In this document: one piece after another, positions 24,385-36,149 of the stretch
Layout: each line of letters starts with the position of its first letter
How positions within the stretch are numbered: position 1 is the first letter of the stretch
Assembly (NCBI GenBank): GCA_026122225.1
Contig: JANEZZ010003061.1
Location: 2,356,001 to 2,420,000 of the forward strand
Origin: Heloderma charlesbogerti
Lineage: Eukaryota; Chordata; Lepidosauria; Squamata; Helodermatidae
Reading direction: 5' to 3'
DNA length: 64,000 bases
Notes under the pieces: model-generated
The model's database searches: none
Told to the model about the DNA's origin: nothing
Seen by the model: only the letters and a program-made list of their open reading frames with translations
Translations under genes and position numbers: made by a program

Positions 24385-24625
24385 TCACTTTCCGATTGAT
24401 AGGCATGAGAGGAGATCCAAGTTCTAGTCCCCACTCGGCCATGGAAGCTCACTGGGTGACTTTGGGCCCGTCACAGACTTTCAGCCCAACCTTCCTCTCA
24501 GGGTTGTTGTTGTGAGGGTAAAACGGAGAGGAGGAGGATAATGTAAGCCGCCCTAGGTTCCTTGCAGGAGGAAAAAAGGCGGGATATAAATGAAATAAAT
24601 AAATGAAATAAATAAATAAATAGTT
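24385..24625 (+). mobile_element. MIR-like (CORE) SINE
   Basis: The text GGAAGCTCACTGGGTGACTT, TGGGCCCGTCACAGACT, CTCAGGGTTGTTGTTGTGAG and TAATGTAAGCCGCCCTAGG follows the order of the MIR core and L2-type tail in reptiles. It ends with an (AAATA/AAAT)n run at about 24583-24622. The tRNA-like head is decayed. Confidence 0.75.
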
Positions 24626-24639
24626 CTGGATACATCTGT

Positions 24640-25204
24640 AGAAAGCTGAATGCATTTTGAGTCCTTTTGATCCCACAATTTGCATCTCCCCTACCCCCTA
24701 GCATCTGCCAACTGAGAATACACTTCGTGCATCTGATGATTAAAGCTTAAGTTATACCTAGTTTTTGATAATTCTCCTTGCCATGGTGAATCTGGCGCCA
24801 TCCTCTGGTGAATATGAAAAGCAACTGGCCTTCCTCCCAATTTTGAAGAGGCAGAGGTGGGTGGGGTTTTGCCCAGTCTACACAGTCTACAATGTTATCC
24901 CGACCCACTCCCCAAGGGTGGGAGGAAGGTGGGGGGTGGCTTGACAGCTATGTGGTCAATGCACCTGGAGGGCTTTGGCCATGCAGAATCAAATCAGTGA
25001 ATTCTCCATCCTTTCCTGCTCCAGAGCAGAAAAGAGTTGGGGCTTCCTTGGCTTCTGTTCGGTGGTGGAGTTCTGAGTGCTACTACAAGCAGGCCTGCTC
25101 TGTGCCTCTCTTTTCCACAGTTGAGAGGCTGATGGCTTTCTTCACTGCGGTGCTGTTTGGGGGAGGTACTTGCCTCTATCAAGAGAGCAAGAGAAGACAA
25201 ACGG
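24640..25204. other. Stretch without a recognised gene
   Basis: An open frame of 145 codons on the plus strand (24892-25329) has no recognisable domain, and its end runs into a repeat tail. I do not regard it as a gene. Nothing else is supported. Confidence 0.4.
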
Positions 25205-25320
25205 AGGAGGCCACACTCAAATTAGGGACCCCTGCTTATGCCACAATAAATCTGTTAGTCTTTAAGGTGCTGCAACACTCCGTGTTTTGTTGCAACAGAA
25301 TAACCCAGCCATCTCTCTGG
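25205..25320 (+). mobile_element. Penelope-like repeat tail
   Basis: GCTTATGCCACAATAAATCT, then GTTAGTCTTTAAGGTGCTGC, then TGCAACAGAATAACCCAGCC is a very widespread vertebrate repeat tail. I associate it with Penelope-like retroelements. Only the terminal 110 bases or so remain. The family name rests on memory of the tail. Confidence 0.45.
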
Positions 25321-25364
25321 AATAAATAAATACACATGAGAGACAGGCCCCTGAAGGAAGGGGC

Positions 25365-26345
25365 TGGCAGTTTTTACAGCAGGCACTATTTATCAGTTAT
25401 CCTTCCCTACCTAAAAACACAAGAAGGGCCTTGCTGGGTCACACCAAAGGCCTGTCTAGTCCTGCATCCTGTCTCTCACGGTGGCCAACAGAATGCCTTG
25501 GGGAAGCCCACAAGCAGGACAGGAGTGCAATGACACCCTCCCACACGTGTTTCCTAGCATATTGCCTCTGAAATCGGAGGTAATATGTATCCATTGGTAG
25601 CCCAAACCTCCATGAATTTATCTAATCCCCTTGTAAATCTGTCCACATTGATGGCCATTATTACATCTTGTGGTGGTGAATTACAAAATTTAACTGTGTG
25701 TTGTGTGAAAAAGTACATGCTTTTATCTGTCCTGAGTCTCCCACCATTCAGCTTCTTTGGATATCCCCTGGTTTCTAGTATTGTGAGAGTGGGACGCTAT
25801 CCACTTTCTCTACACCATGCATAATTTTATACACCTCTGTCATGTCTGTCCTCCTTACTCGCCTTTTTTTCTGAACTAAAAAGCCCCAAATGTTGTAACC
25901 TTACCTCATAACAGAAGGGTCCCAGCCTCTTGATCGTTTCAGTTGCTCTGTTCCGCAGCTGGTTCAGCTCTACAATATCCTTTTTGATGTGCGGGGACCA
26001 GAATTGTACACAATATTCCGAGTATGGTCACACCTTATAACAGAATTATGATACTGGCAGTTTTATTTTCGATTATTGTCTTAATGGTCCCCAACATGGA
26101 ATTAGCCTTTTCACAGCAGCCACAACTCCAACATGCCTTTCCTGGTCAGTCACTCACTGCCAACTCAGAGCCCATCAGCCTTTTTTGTCCCAATATGCCT
26201 CACCTTACACTTGCTCACATTGAATCACATTTCCAATTTTAATGCCTGTTCCTGCATTTTGGAGAAATCCTTTTGGTGCTCTTCACAATCTCTTTTAGTG
26301 TTAACCATCCCAAATTATTTGGTGTCATCCCAGTTTTGTATGTGC
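25365..26345 (-). mobile_element. CR1-family LINE 3' region
   Basis: Nearly 1 kb of antisense CR1-type text in the usual order: GGTGGCCAACAGAATGCC, GAATTACAAAATTTAACTGT, CTCCCACCATTCAGCTTC, CATGCATAATTTTATACACC, AACTAAAAAGCCCCAAATG, TTGATCGTTTCAGTTGCTC, GGGGACCAGAATTGTACAC, AACATGGAATTAGCC and CACTTGCTCACATTGAATC. No reverse transcriptase is retained. Short deletions separate the phrases. Confidence 0.75.
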
Positions 26346-29269
26346 ATGCTTCTTGAGTCCTAGCCCATTACCTCCTCAAGTGCTGGCTTGCAGCAAGTAT
26401 GGAACCTACAAGTAGAGCATTATGGGAGTCTGACTAACTTTGATCAGGTAGCTGTTGACTAACAGTGCTAAAGTCCACTAGACAACTCTTTATCTATTTA
26501 TTTCAGCTTTCTACTCTTCGGGGACCTCTCCATATGGAACAGTAAAACACATCTTTGCTGTTACACAGCTTACCTTTCCATTTTGATTGGCCTTTCCTGG
26601 GACAAAGATGAGAGGATATGCTGTCAAATGAGCAATCTGGATTTATTTCCTTTGGTTACACATTCAGTGATTCTCAGATAGGTTTTTATTTCCCCTTGAA
26701 TTAGGGAAACTCACTATAGTACAGTTTAGAGGGGAGGGGAACTGATTTAATTAGGAAACAAATGAAATGCTGGATCTGTAGTTGGTGAAAGGCTTATGCA
26801 AAGCTCAGTCTGGAACAATAACTTTGCTTTCCGCACGTATAGGAAATAAATAACTTAGAACTGTAGTGTGCTACTATAGCAGCAGAGCAAATATTATCAA
26901 GCTAAGAAGTATACACTAATACCCATGTTGTAGTGTTTCATGAAAGCTAGCAAATTCAGCAGGATTATTAAATGACTGGAACAAATTCCTGGTTAGGATA
27001 GATTTGAACATCTGCATTTGGATTGTAGATCACTACAGTGACAGTAATGAAGAGTTCTCACTCAAATGCAGTTCATGTTGATTTCTACTTAACAGCTTCT
27101 TCTAAAGGCTTAGGGCAGTGCTTTCATTTTGCAGAGAGAATCATTTAGAGCAGTTTGTTAAATGCCCTAAGATTATTGTCTTGGGAAAGATAAACCAGCA
27201 TCTGGGGGAAAATAAGACAGTCTCCTCCTGACACAAAATAAACTTTTGTCAATGCATTTTATTCAGTCTTTGGCAAATGAAAACATTTAGCTTCTGCGAA
27301 TGCCTGTCAGATTTTCATGTATATTCCATTTTTACAGTTTACCCTATACCGTTGATACAGTGCCATTTATTTTATCATTAGATTATTACTTTGATATATT
27401 TTTGTTATGTGCAAAAAAAGAGAGAAAAGAACAGCCACAGGTGATTATAGCAAACTATCTCTGGAGCCCCAATTATCTTATAGGCCTGAAAATTTGCATG
27501 CTGTATGCAGATCCACACAGAGTTTAGCAAGGTCATACAATTTGCCAGGGGCGGGGGGACGGGGACGGGACAATTGCCCTCTGGTGTGCAGAAAAAGGTC
27601 AAAGGACAACTGTTCTGGCACCTTGGCCTGCCTTCCACTTGTCTGCCATCCCCTGCCTGCTCGCACACTGACAAGGCATCCCAGATGCCCGCTTATGTCA
27701 TGCCTCCTCTGGAAGACTCCCTCTTGGAGAAGGACCTGGAGGACCAGGAACCACCCGCAATGAGCAGTGCCCAGAATCTAGGCCCTCAGGGGTGACTACC
27801 ATGATGCCATCACCTGTGGAGGACAAGGACTCTGCCTCATAGATGGAGGCAGAAAAAACCCCACGTCCTCAGGAGAGATGCTGCCTGAAAAGAAATGCAT
27901 TTAGAAGGAATGCTAGACTGTGCCAGAGGCCTCCTTGTGGGGGGAAAAAAAAAGGTCCACTTGAATGCGGGAGGCTTGCTCACAAAGAGAACTAACGGTC
28001 ACTAACAGTTCACAGTTGAAGCTTGGGTGAGGCTCTGACAGCCTCTGCATAAAAGTGGCAGTATACAGTTGCAAGAGTTGCTTGAAACAATGTTGAACAG
28101 AATAGCCTGAACCCTTGCTTGACTCTGGACTGAGTTTTTCTCAGCTGAACCCTGTCTCTCCTTCTGCCTGCCCACCCCTTGTCTGCTGTGTTGCCTTGGA
28201 ATCTTGTTGCCTGTGACCTGGCTTGTTAAGACCTTACCTTTGCCTTATCCCAGTTTATGCTGACCACCTTGGAACTCTTGGACCCTTGAACCTGCATAAT
28301 AGGTGGAATCTCTTTGCCCCTGAAGGAGGCCAACACTGAAAAATGTTGGCTATTTTGCATCTTCCAATGAAAGACTTGCATCATCTTGAGCATCATTTTG
28401 AGGCATCACTTCCTCTCTCTTATTTACTCTGCCCTTAATCTTTTGATTCCTTAAGAACCTACAGTGAAACATCCGTTCAGGGAGAAAGGATGGCTGGACA
28501 GCAAAACTACCTAGCACTGTTGCAGGACTTCATAGATGCAGTTGTATCTTCTGCAGTTTGTGGTCAAGTCAATCCCAAGAGAGGTTCATTTTCTTTTGCT
28601 CTTCAATTCTCATGTTTGCTCTACTATAGAAATTCCAATTACTATGTTGCTGCAGAATGTCTAGAAACGGCTTGAGTGCTTCCTCATTCAGAATATTTTA
28701 AGTACAAGCAAGTTTCTGAACAAAATCATCGTGGTTGGTAACATTATAGTAAGAGGAACATAACATAGATTGGAGCTCCTCATTTAAACTCTATTCTCCC
28801 TGTAAAAAGTAAACTCTATTTTTCCAGTATTCACACTGGACTGAATTTTTGTATAGAAGACCTTGATAAATGCTGCTCTTCTTAGGAATGCTGTCCTATG
28901 ATTCAGTGCTCTGGCCAGGCAACTCCATTGATATCCAGGTTGCCCTCTGGAATGGACAGTTGGCCCGAGTGCTTGCTTCCATTTAGGTACCCTCTCCTGT
29001 TGGTTAAAACCCAGGTAGCCTGGATGAGGGTCTAAAGACAGGTCTTCAGCCTGGGGCATCAAGTTGAGTGACAGTGGCAGCACCCAACTGACTTGGAAAA
29101 CATCCAATAGATTATAGTTTGGAGCTTGCATTATAGCCTGCTTTTATAGTAACAATGGCAGTGATACATATGCCTTTTTTTGCCACCATTCTCTCACCAT
29201 TCTAATCCCCCTATTAGAATTGTTCTGAATAGTCTGAGGATTGGATCTGCATGTGCATCTGGGCTCGTA
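26346..29269. other. Long intronic stretch without a recognised gene
   Basis: No exon recognised. The 27540-28330 part is richer in GC, has an internal GCATAAAAGTGG and a CTTTGCC/GCTTGTTAAGACC-rich segment that vaguely resembles an old LTR. However, no second copy, no TG..CA ends and no gag/pol motifs were seen. The open frames at 27407-27795 are therefore left unassigned. Confidence 0.4.
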
Positions 29270-29465
29270 GAAGGGAGGGGCTGTGACTCGGTGGTAGAGC
29301 CCCTGCTTTGCATGCCGAAGGGCCCAGGTTCAAGGCCTGGCATCTCCAGGTAGAGCTGGAAAAACTCATGCCTGAAACCTTGGAGAGCTGCTGCCAGTCA
29401 GTGTCAACAATACTGGGCTAAATGGACCAATGGTCTGACTCGGGGTAAGACAGCTTTCTACGTTT
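29270..29465 (+). mobile_element. tRNA-Ala-derived SINE, copy 2
   Basis: The head reads GTGACTCGGTGGTAGAGC ... CTTTGCATGCCGAAGG ... GGTTCAAGGCC (A and B boxes, TGC anticodon). The body reads CTCCAGGTAGAGCTGG ... GAGAGCTGCTGCCAGTCAGT ... GGACCAATGGTCTGACTCGG. It is close in structure to the copies at 17062 and 37780. Confidence 0.88.
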
Positions 29466-31573
29466 CTTAAGCAGATTTCCCCACCTGCTCTTCTCCACAG
29501 CAGCCTGTCCAGCCACCTGAAATGCTGCACAGAAGGTCAGGGGACCCTACTGAATGGGGTGAGCTGTAGTGGGGTGGGGGAGGATCCCCCAAAATAGGAC
29601 AGAGGAACCTTCCATGAGCGAAGCCCTTCCATCCACAGAAGGGAGATTTTGGATCCAACCCTTAAATGTGATCCCTCTGGTGGAAATAATTACTGTTTGG
29701 CTTCTCATTGTAACATATTTACAAGAAACTATGCTGACAAGTTCTTGCATCAAGTTAGACTAAGATGCTACTTTGGATACAGAATCTGTATGATGAGGTA
29801 CCTTCAGCCTCTCTCTATCATCATTGCTTCAGTTGTTCCAGTTACTGTGGTCTGAAGATATGAACAGGACCTTCAGAACCATGCAGGCAGCCGCATGGAT
29901 CCTGGATCCTTACTAGAACAGTGATGGCTTGTGGTACTGGCAGATGGCATCAGATTTATTATAAATGCATTGTTAAGGGAAGGACTGCTTCAGGTCTCTC
30001 ATAAACCAAGGGCCATTGGGGGGCTGTAGCCCCTGTCTTCCAGAAAGAACATCATGGCAAGGGGAACACCAAGGTGGTCCCATACATCAGCCAGAGAGGG
30101 AGTAGCTGCAGGGACGTCACTTCACCCCTCCCTGCCAGAAGGAATAAACAGTTCTAACTGACAGTTCCCTGGGACTGCAGGCTCTGGCCTCATCGACGGA
30201 TGATGGCCAGAGAACCAAGAGCTGCACCCCCTGCCTCCCAGGAAGAGCACTGTGCCAAGGGAGAGACCAACCTGGCCAACCAAATAACCGGAGACAGAAC
30301 AGCAGCAGGGACCTTGTTTTGCCCTTCCCTGCAAGACAGAGCACCTGCAAGAACTTTGAAACTATGAACTGGTGCCTGGATTTTGCTTTTTTCCTCCTTC
30401 TTCCAAATCCTTTTTCCTTGCGTGTCACGTCTTTTAGGTTATAAGGCAGAGAAACAGGACTGCCTCATAATCTTTGTAAGCCACTCTGGGAGACGTTTTT
30501 GGCTGAAAAGCAGGATAAAAATATGGTAAATAAATATAAATAAAATAAATATGCTGAACCAACCTTCATAAAACATATCAAATGGCTACTGAACAGAAAG
30601 AACTATGGATAGCTGAGATGACTATCACCAGCTTAAATCTTTGAACGACAGCGCTTTGATAGAGAAGAGAGCTGCGTGGGAAGGTCATGTACTTTCTCAG
30701 TGTTGTACTTAAAAAACCAACAGGTTGCTGTGATTATGAGGTTTATCACACAGGGGCAGAAATCCACATCAATACTGAGGCTTTCTTCATCCGATTTTAT
30801 CACAGGGTTAGATCGGGCTCCTTTACACAGCTGTTTCTATCTTGTTATATTCCATTCTTTACCTTTTCACAGGGTGGCTACTTTTCCGTGAAAGGCCATT
30901 ACAGACACTAGGGGCATCATAACATTTCCTCTCTGGTTCCTGCCCTTTTCCCTCCCCTTGCAGATTACTGGTGGTTTGGTTGTGATTGACACGCAATTCG
31001 GGTGGACAGCACCCTCCACCAAACTGTCCAAACCCTCCCCCCGCAGGCACCGTTTTCCCAGAGAACTGCTAGAATGCGAGCATGCCGGCCATTCTGTGGT
31101 GTGGAGTAAGCAGCTGAAGTCAGGAGCAAAAGTTGGTGCATTGCACTTAGTCCTGGTATGGTGGCAAGCCGGCATGGCAGCAAGCCGGCAGGTCAGTATA
31201 TTGAGATGCCGGCCAACCTGCCATCACAGCTGTCGTCGTCATGACTGCACCCCCAACAACCCCAAACAAAGCAGGGGGTTTTGCTCTACAGGAGAAGTAC
31301 ACGGATGGGCCATGGCGCTCCTGTTGCACAGGCTGAAAAAATACTGCATTTTTTCCATCTGGAGATAACACAGGATAGGCGGGGGAAATGACAGGAAATC
31401 ACTGGAGGATTACAACGTCATGTAATAGACTCACAAACTTCTGTGAGTGGCCAACCATGAATGTGTGATAAATTGCGGGTGTAGAGATGCCCTATATCTG
31501 TTTTATATTGTTAGTGACCTTGGGGATCTCAAAGGACAGGAAAGGAAGATATTCATGCTTTAAATAAATTAAG
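29466..31573. other. Stretch without a recognised gene; possible decayed MITE
   Basis: TTTATCACACAGGGG at about 30748 and ATGTGTGATAAATTGCGGG at about 31462 are inverted and may be the ends of an old ~730-bp non-autonomous DNA transposon. The interior (about 31020-31300) is GC-rich. A LINE-type tail with (AAATA)n ends at about 30555. Open frames in the interior show no domain. Confidence 0.4.
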
Positions 31574-31574
31574 G

Positions 31575-32240
31575 TTGCACTTGCATCCTCACACAATGAA
31601 CGTAATGGAGCTTACTTATGAGTAGATATGTACAAGATTGCACTGCATGCTGCAATTCTAAGCATCCTTTCTAGGCAGTAGTAGGGGTGTATGGGTCCAC
31701 TTACCAGTCTGCTCCGGGGTCCGCTGGGGGCGGGGAGGTGATCCCTCCCTCCCCCCAGAATCCTCCCTGGCTGGCTCCTCTCCGTGGCAAGTCTGCGGAG
31801 GCCAGGGCCGTCCGCAGCCAGACTTCTGTCTGCTGCCGGGCTGCGGCTGCAAATGGTGTCCGGTGTAGGGGACGCCATTGACGTCCCTGCTCTTTGCCGT
31901 GATAGGCTATGTAAATATTTACGTAGCCAATCACGGCAAAGGGCAGGGACGCAAATGGCATCCGCTATGCCGGATGCCATTTGCGTCCACAGCCCAGCAG
32001 CGGATGGCTGCGGAACGAAGAGGACGGACCTGGACCGACCGGCACCAGGTAGGGTCCATTCCAACCTTAGTTCGCGGGGTGGCGGGGGGCAGCAGTCCGT
32101 TCCACCACGGACTTCTAAAGAATCCAGCTTCATTGGAGTCCGTGGTGGATTTCTCCGCCATCCCTAGGCAGTAGCCCCCCCTGAACATAATGGGATTGAT
32201 CTTGAGTAAACATGCATATGATTGCTGTGTAATTTAATTA
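31575..32240. repeat. Older dispersed repeat split by a hAT MITE
   Basis: Text before the MITE (TGCAATTCTAAGCATCCTTT, CTAGGCAGTAG) continues directly after it (GGCAGTAGCCCCCCCTGAAC, AATGGGATTGATCTTGAGTA, AACATGCATATGATTGC). Together they form a single repeat of the type TGCAATCCTA..GAGTAAACATGCAT..GATTGC with inverted ends, as at 40130. The MITE at 31682-32166 is the interrupting insertion. Confidence 0.65.
31682..32166. mobile_element. hAT-like MITE A, with 8-bp target duplication GGCAGTAG
   Basis: It starts TAGGGGTGT and ends GCCATCCCTA, imperfect inverted termini of the Ac/hAT type. It is flanked by identical 8-mers GGCAGTAG at 31674-31681 and 32167-32174; an 8-bp duplication is the hAT hallmark. 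It is 485 bp, GC-rich and has no transposase. The centre carries GGCTATGTAAATATTTACG..AGCC and the pair CAAATGGCATCCG/CGGATGCCATTTG, shared with MITE B (49818) and the block at 14150. It is mobilised, if at all, by a transposase encoded elsewhere. Confidence 0.88.
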
Positions 32241-33164
32241 TATGACCTCATTATAAGGTCAGTGTTTTACACTTTAAACATTATATGACATATATACTAG
32301 GTTTGTGGATTGTTGAGTAAAAACTGGGTTGTTCTGATATATTGTTGATCCTTAGTCTGTGTGACAAGAGAGCCATTGTCATTGCTCCCATTTCCTTCTG
32401 CCTGTGCTTATGAACCACAGTCCCCTATGCCAACCTGACATCTCAGGGTAAATCTACATTAAAAAAAAAATTAAAGGAAGAAGCTTCTATTGCATGAGAC
32501 TTGCTCAGGTCATTAATGCGTTTTAAATCAAGAGAAATATTTTATAGCATCATTGTCTTCTAAACCTGCAGTTCTTAAAATGCAGGCATATCATCCCCTG
32601 ATGTTTGAAATGGACGGGAGAGTGGATGCATCATCCTGAAGGCTGCTCTACGAAGCTGAGGATTATGTGTGGGGTGTCTTCGAGCTTTACTTTTATATGT
32701 AAAAAAATCGCTGTATTATCTTTACAAGCTCCCTGGCAAGGCAGTTTACACAGAGCAGCTGTCCTGTCTCTACAACACATCAGTATCTCTCTGGCTTTCA
32801 AAGTTTTGCTGTGTTTTAAGAGCTTTATTGTGCCATTTCTTCCTGCATCTCCATTGGATTGAAATCCTTTATACAGTCTCACCCACCATAAAAATCAGAG
32901 TCCTGGAGCATCAAGGAAGAAAGACCTTTGCTTCCAAGAATATCCTTGTGTGAGAGAGAAAAATGGAAAGCTGCATTCAGAATTCGATTTCTTCTTTCTG
33001 TAGATCTCCTGCTGCTGTTTTCTCAAGAGAGATATAGAGTGGTAATGCCAGTCATCTATCCAGTGCATATGCTCTATTTATCAAGGACAGTGCCTAGCAG
33101 TCCTTGGTAAGTCACTATTTTTGTCCCTGAGAATTGCTTTGTTAACATTTTAAGGCACCAACAC
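32241..33164. other. Stretch without a recognised gene
   Basis: No exon recognised; an A run lies at 32461-32470. Open frames at 32605-32953 have no motif. Confidence 0.4.
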
Positions 33165-33382
33165 TGCTTTGTTTCCGGCGCTTCCTGAAAACAGCATTCT
33201 TCCAGGAGACATTCCTTAATTGACCAGTTACGGTTTTTATTGGTGTGGTGTTTTTAAACAAGTGCAATTTTAATGTGGCATTTTAGTCTTTTTTGCTCTT
33301 ATTGTGTTATCTTTCGTGTTCACTGCTCCAAAATCTGTTCTAGATATGGAGCGGTATATAAATATTGTAAATAAATAAATAC
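33165..33382 (+). mobile_element. LINE 3' end (L2/CR1 type) with (AAATA)n tail
   Basis: CGCTTCCTGAAAACAGCATT, CTTCCAGGAGACATTCCTTA, then a T-rich UTR and TATGGAGCGGTATATAAATA ... AAATAAATAAATA. This is the C-terminal codons plus 3' UTR of an L2-type LINE in plus orientation, ending in the usual short tandem tail. Confidence 0.6.
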
Positions 33383-33439
33383 ACATTTTGTTGGTCCCAG
33401 TTGCCGTTCTTCAGAGGTCAACTCACTGCATATGGCTGC

Positions 33440-33575
33440 CTTGCCCAATCTGGCGCTCTCCAATGTGTTTGTTGGGGATAGTGAGAGTTGTAGTCAATCG
33501 GTCATGCTGGCTGGGAATGGTGGGAGTTGTAGTCCAACACATCTAGAGGACACCTGGTTGCATAAGGGTGCCCTA
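33440..33575. mobile_element. Palindromic MITE (GTTGTAGTCCAACA type)
   Basis: GCCTTGCCCAATCTGGCGCT, CTCCAATGTGTTTG on the left pairs with CAACACATCTAGAGGACACC, TGGTTGCATAAGG on the right. The centre holds two GTGAGAGTTGTAGTC/GTGGGAGTTGTAGTCC phrases in direct order. Short, non-coding, family not assigned. Confidence 0.6.
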
Positions 33576-36011
33576 GCGTCTCTAGAAGTTAAACTCCTCA
33601 GAGGAGGGTGGATACCTCTTGATTCTAATGCACTCGCATGTACATGCACACACATGAGCACACGCAGGCCCGGCAGGTAGTACACAGCCTGCCATTTGGC
33701 GTGCTGGTGAGGCTCATTTTGAAGCGTTGATAGCAGGCAGTAGTACAGTTACTTTTGTCTGGAATATCTTTAACCTGAAACACAAATACCTTCTTGGCTT
33801 TTAAAACACTACAGAGCAGGGTATTGTAAAGTAGGGCACATGGCCACCCTATGCAGAGAACAGTCCTCTATTTGAAGGACCATCCAGTTCAAGTTGAGTT
33901 GGAAGATAAAAGAGCCTTGACTAAGTGACCATGGCCCCATCTGCACCGGGCTTTTACTCCGGGGCGGGTGCGAGTTGAGGTCCCTTGTGACAGATGACAC
34001 AGTCACGACTTCACAGCCATCTGTGGTTTTCGCCCGGAAAATGCAGAGTTCCAAGGAGTCGTTTTACTGCGATTTGGGGGGTTTGCTGTGAGTTTCCCCA
34101 CGGTTGCGGGCCGTCTGTTCTTTCCCCGAACTGACTTCACATTTTGCAGTGGGCATGTTGTAGGAGTGTGTAGTGCCTGTTTCACTCTGTGATGCCCCTT
34201 TACTCCCCCAGCCCTTCACAGCTGCACAGTTACAGAGGCACAGAGGGGCGTTTTCATCTATTTAATCACACTTTCGCACAGTTTTGCAGCTTTCTATCTT
34301 CACAACGGTTGTGGTACCCAAGGGCTGGGGGGGTGGGGTCTTGGGGGAGGACCAACATCACTCCAGCCCCCATTTCAGAGCAATGGCTAGACATGCAGCC
34401 CTCACGCTTGTGAGTGCGAACCATCATGAGAGTCTTGGGCTGGGGAACTGAGAAACTGATGGTGCGGAAATGAAGGAGCACAAAACACCCTCTTTTTACC
34501 TAACAAGGGACAGAAAGACACAGCAGAGCCCCTCAAATACAATACAGCCACTGCAGTGTTGCACCCCCACACTCACGGGACTGCACAGCTGTGTATTTTA
34601 GTAAAATGGCCCCCCAAAAAGGCACAGCAAGTCTGTTAGTGAAGCGAGCAGTACCTCGCGAGTATATCATGGGGCATGCTGAGTTGAAGCCACATTACTG
34701 TGCAGTTGCAATGGGGTGGGGGGTCAAAGCGGTGCCAGATAGTTGGGGCTCCTGTCACCTATTCAGTCTTCCCCACTATGGTGAAATGTGCTGCATTTCT
34801 ATTTACCTTATTGTTACTATTTATAAGTTTGCATCTATACATCTAAATTAGCAGATGCAGCTGTTATGCAAATACATATCCTCTTTTGTCCTCCTTTTTG
34901 GCAATGTGTAAGTGGCCACTCTAGTATTGCAGAATAAATTAATACAGCCTTTAGTATCTTGTAATGGAGTTGGTGGGGTTTGGACAGTAATCCTTGCCAT
35001 AAGACCTTATCAAGCATGTGCCTATTTTCATCTATGAAACATTGTGAGGGCATGACAGAAGGAATCCTAGAGCATTGCCTAGCTTGTTCTCAGATGCAAG
35101 GGATGGGTGGATATACAGCATCAATATCATCCTTGTCCTTCATATGTAGCAAACCCATATCTAGGCTCCCCAGAGCAGTTGGGAAATCGTCCTCAGCCTT
35201 TCTGTCTCATGCTATTTCCCGCCATGGTCTCCATCCTGTGCCTTAGCCAGCCTCCATCTGCATCCTCCTTGTACAACACTGTCCATCTATAAGGTCTTGC
35301 AGACCCAGTATATTGAAAAGTATGAGAAAACTGGAAAGCATCCAAAGTAGATCCGAAAGGAGAGAACTAGTCTCAAGATGCTGGAAAAATAGTTTATTTA
35401 AGAAGCCCAACATGTTTCAGCCCATATATTATTTGGGGCCCTTGGGAAATTTTTAAAGAGCTTTCAGAGAACTCTTGTCAGAACCAGTATATCCTCTCCA
35501 CTTCTCTCCCTCCCCACGTTTTGAGAGATTTCCAGCTTACACCTTTAATGGAAGTTATCACCTGAACATTCCTCTTTGTTGTTATTGGTAATGGGCAAAG
35601 GGAATGTCACCCATCCCATAATGCTCTCAATCCTACTGGAAGGTGCCTGAGTACCCTCGCCATCCAGGTATCTGGGTCCTCACCCTGCATTCCCCACAAA
35701 TTCTTTCCTCTTAAGATAATTCCCTTTAATAGCAACTTGCGTAGTTGAGTGCCTATGAGTTTGGATGCAAAATGGGCTCACCCGAAAACAAGGTAGTGAT
35801 TTCTCAGGAGACTCTCTAGGTATGCAGAATTATATATATTTGGAAAAGAAAAGAAAATCTCCTCCCACACCCCCTGCAAAATATGAAAACAAATGCCTGA
35901 CAAGGATGAGGAATCCTTGAGGAATTTATTCAGTTCATATACAAGCTGACCTGATCCACACTTCCCAGACTAGGGTGTGGGTCAGCACTTTTCTGAAGTG
36001 TTAATTCCTTT
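33576..36011. other. Stretch without a recognised gene
   Basis: The 33930-34500 part is GC-richer and lacks recognisable coding. At about 35400-35450 AAGCCCAACATGTTTCAGCC resembles the end of a dispersed repeat. No exon identified. Confidence 0.4.
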
Positions 36012-36147
36012 AACCCAATCCAGCCAAAACAAAGACCCACTGGACATACACAATATATTTACTTAGCATATAACAATTTGTTATTTGTTGAGTTATGTAA
36101 ATATATTGTGTATGTCCAGTGGGTCTTCGTTTTGGTCAGATTGGGTT
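36012..36147. repeat. Near-perfect hairpin with 39-bp arms
   Basis: The left arm 36024-36062 and right arm 36097-36135 are reverse complements with a single mismatch, around a 34-bp AT-rich spacer. Weaker complementarity (AACCCAATC / GATTGGGTT) extends the stem to about 50 bp each side. The arms contain AGACCCACTGGACATACAC. No target duplication and no known terminal motif were found. Candidate fold-back element or a recent inverted duplication. Confidence 0.85.
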
Positions 36148-36149
36148 TG

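Noticed and set aside
24892..25329. 145-codon plus-strand open frame
   Set aside because: No recognisable domain; its 3' part runs into a dispersed repeat tail (GTTAGTCTTTAAGGTGC).
27540..28330. Possible solo LTR
   Set aside because: A TATA-like GCATAAAAGTGG and CTTTGCC-rich text suggested an LTR, but no TG..CA ends, no flanking duplication, no primer-binding site and no gag/pol were found.
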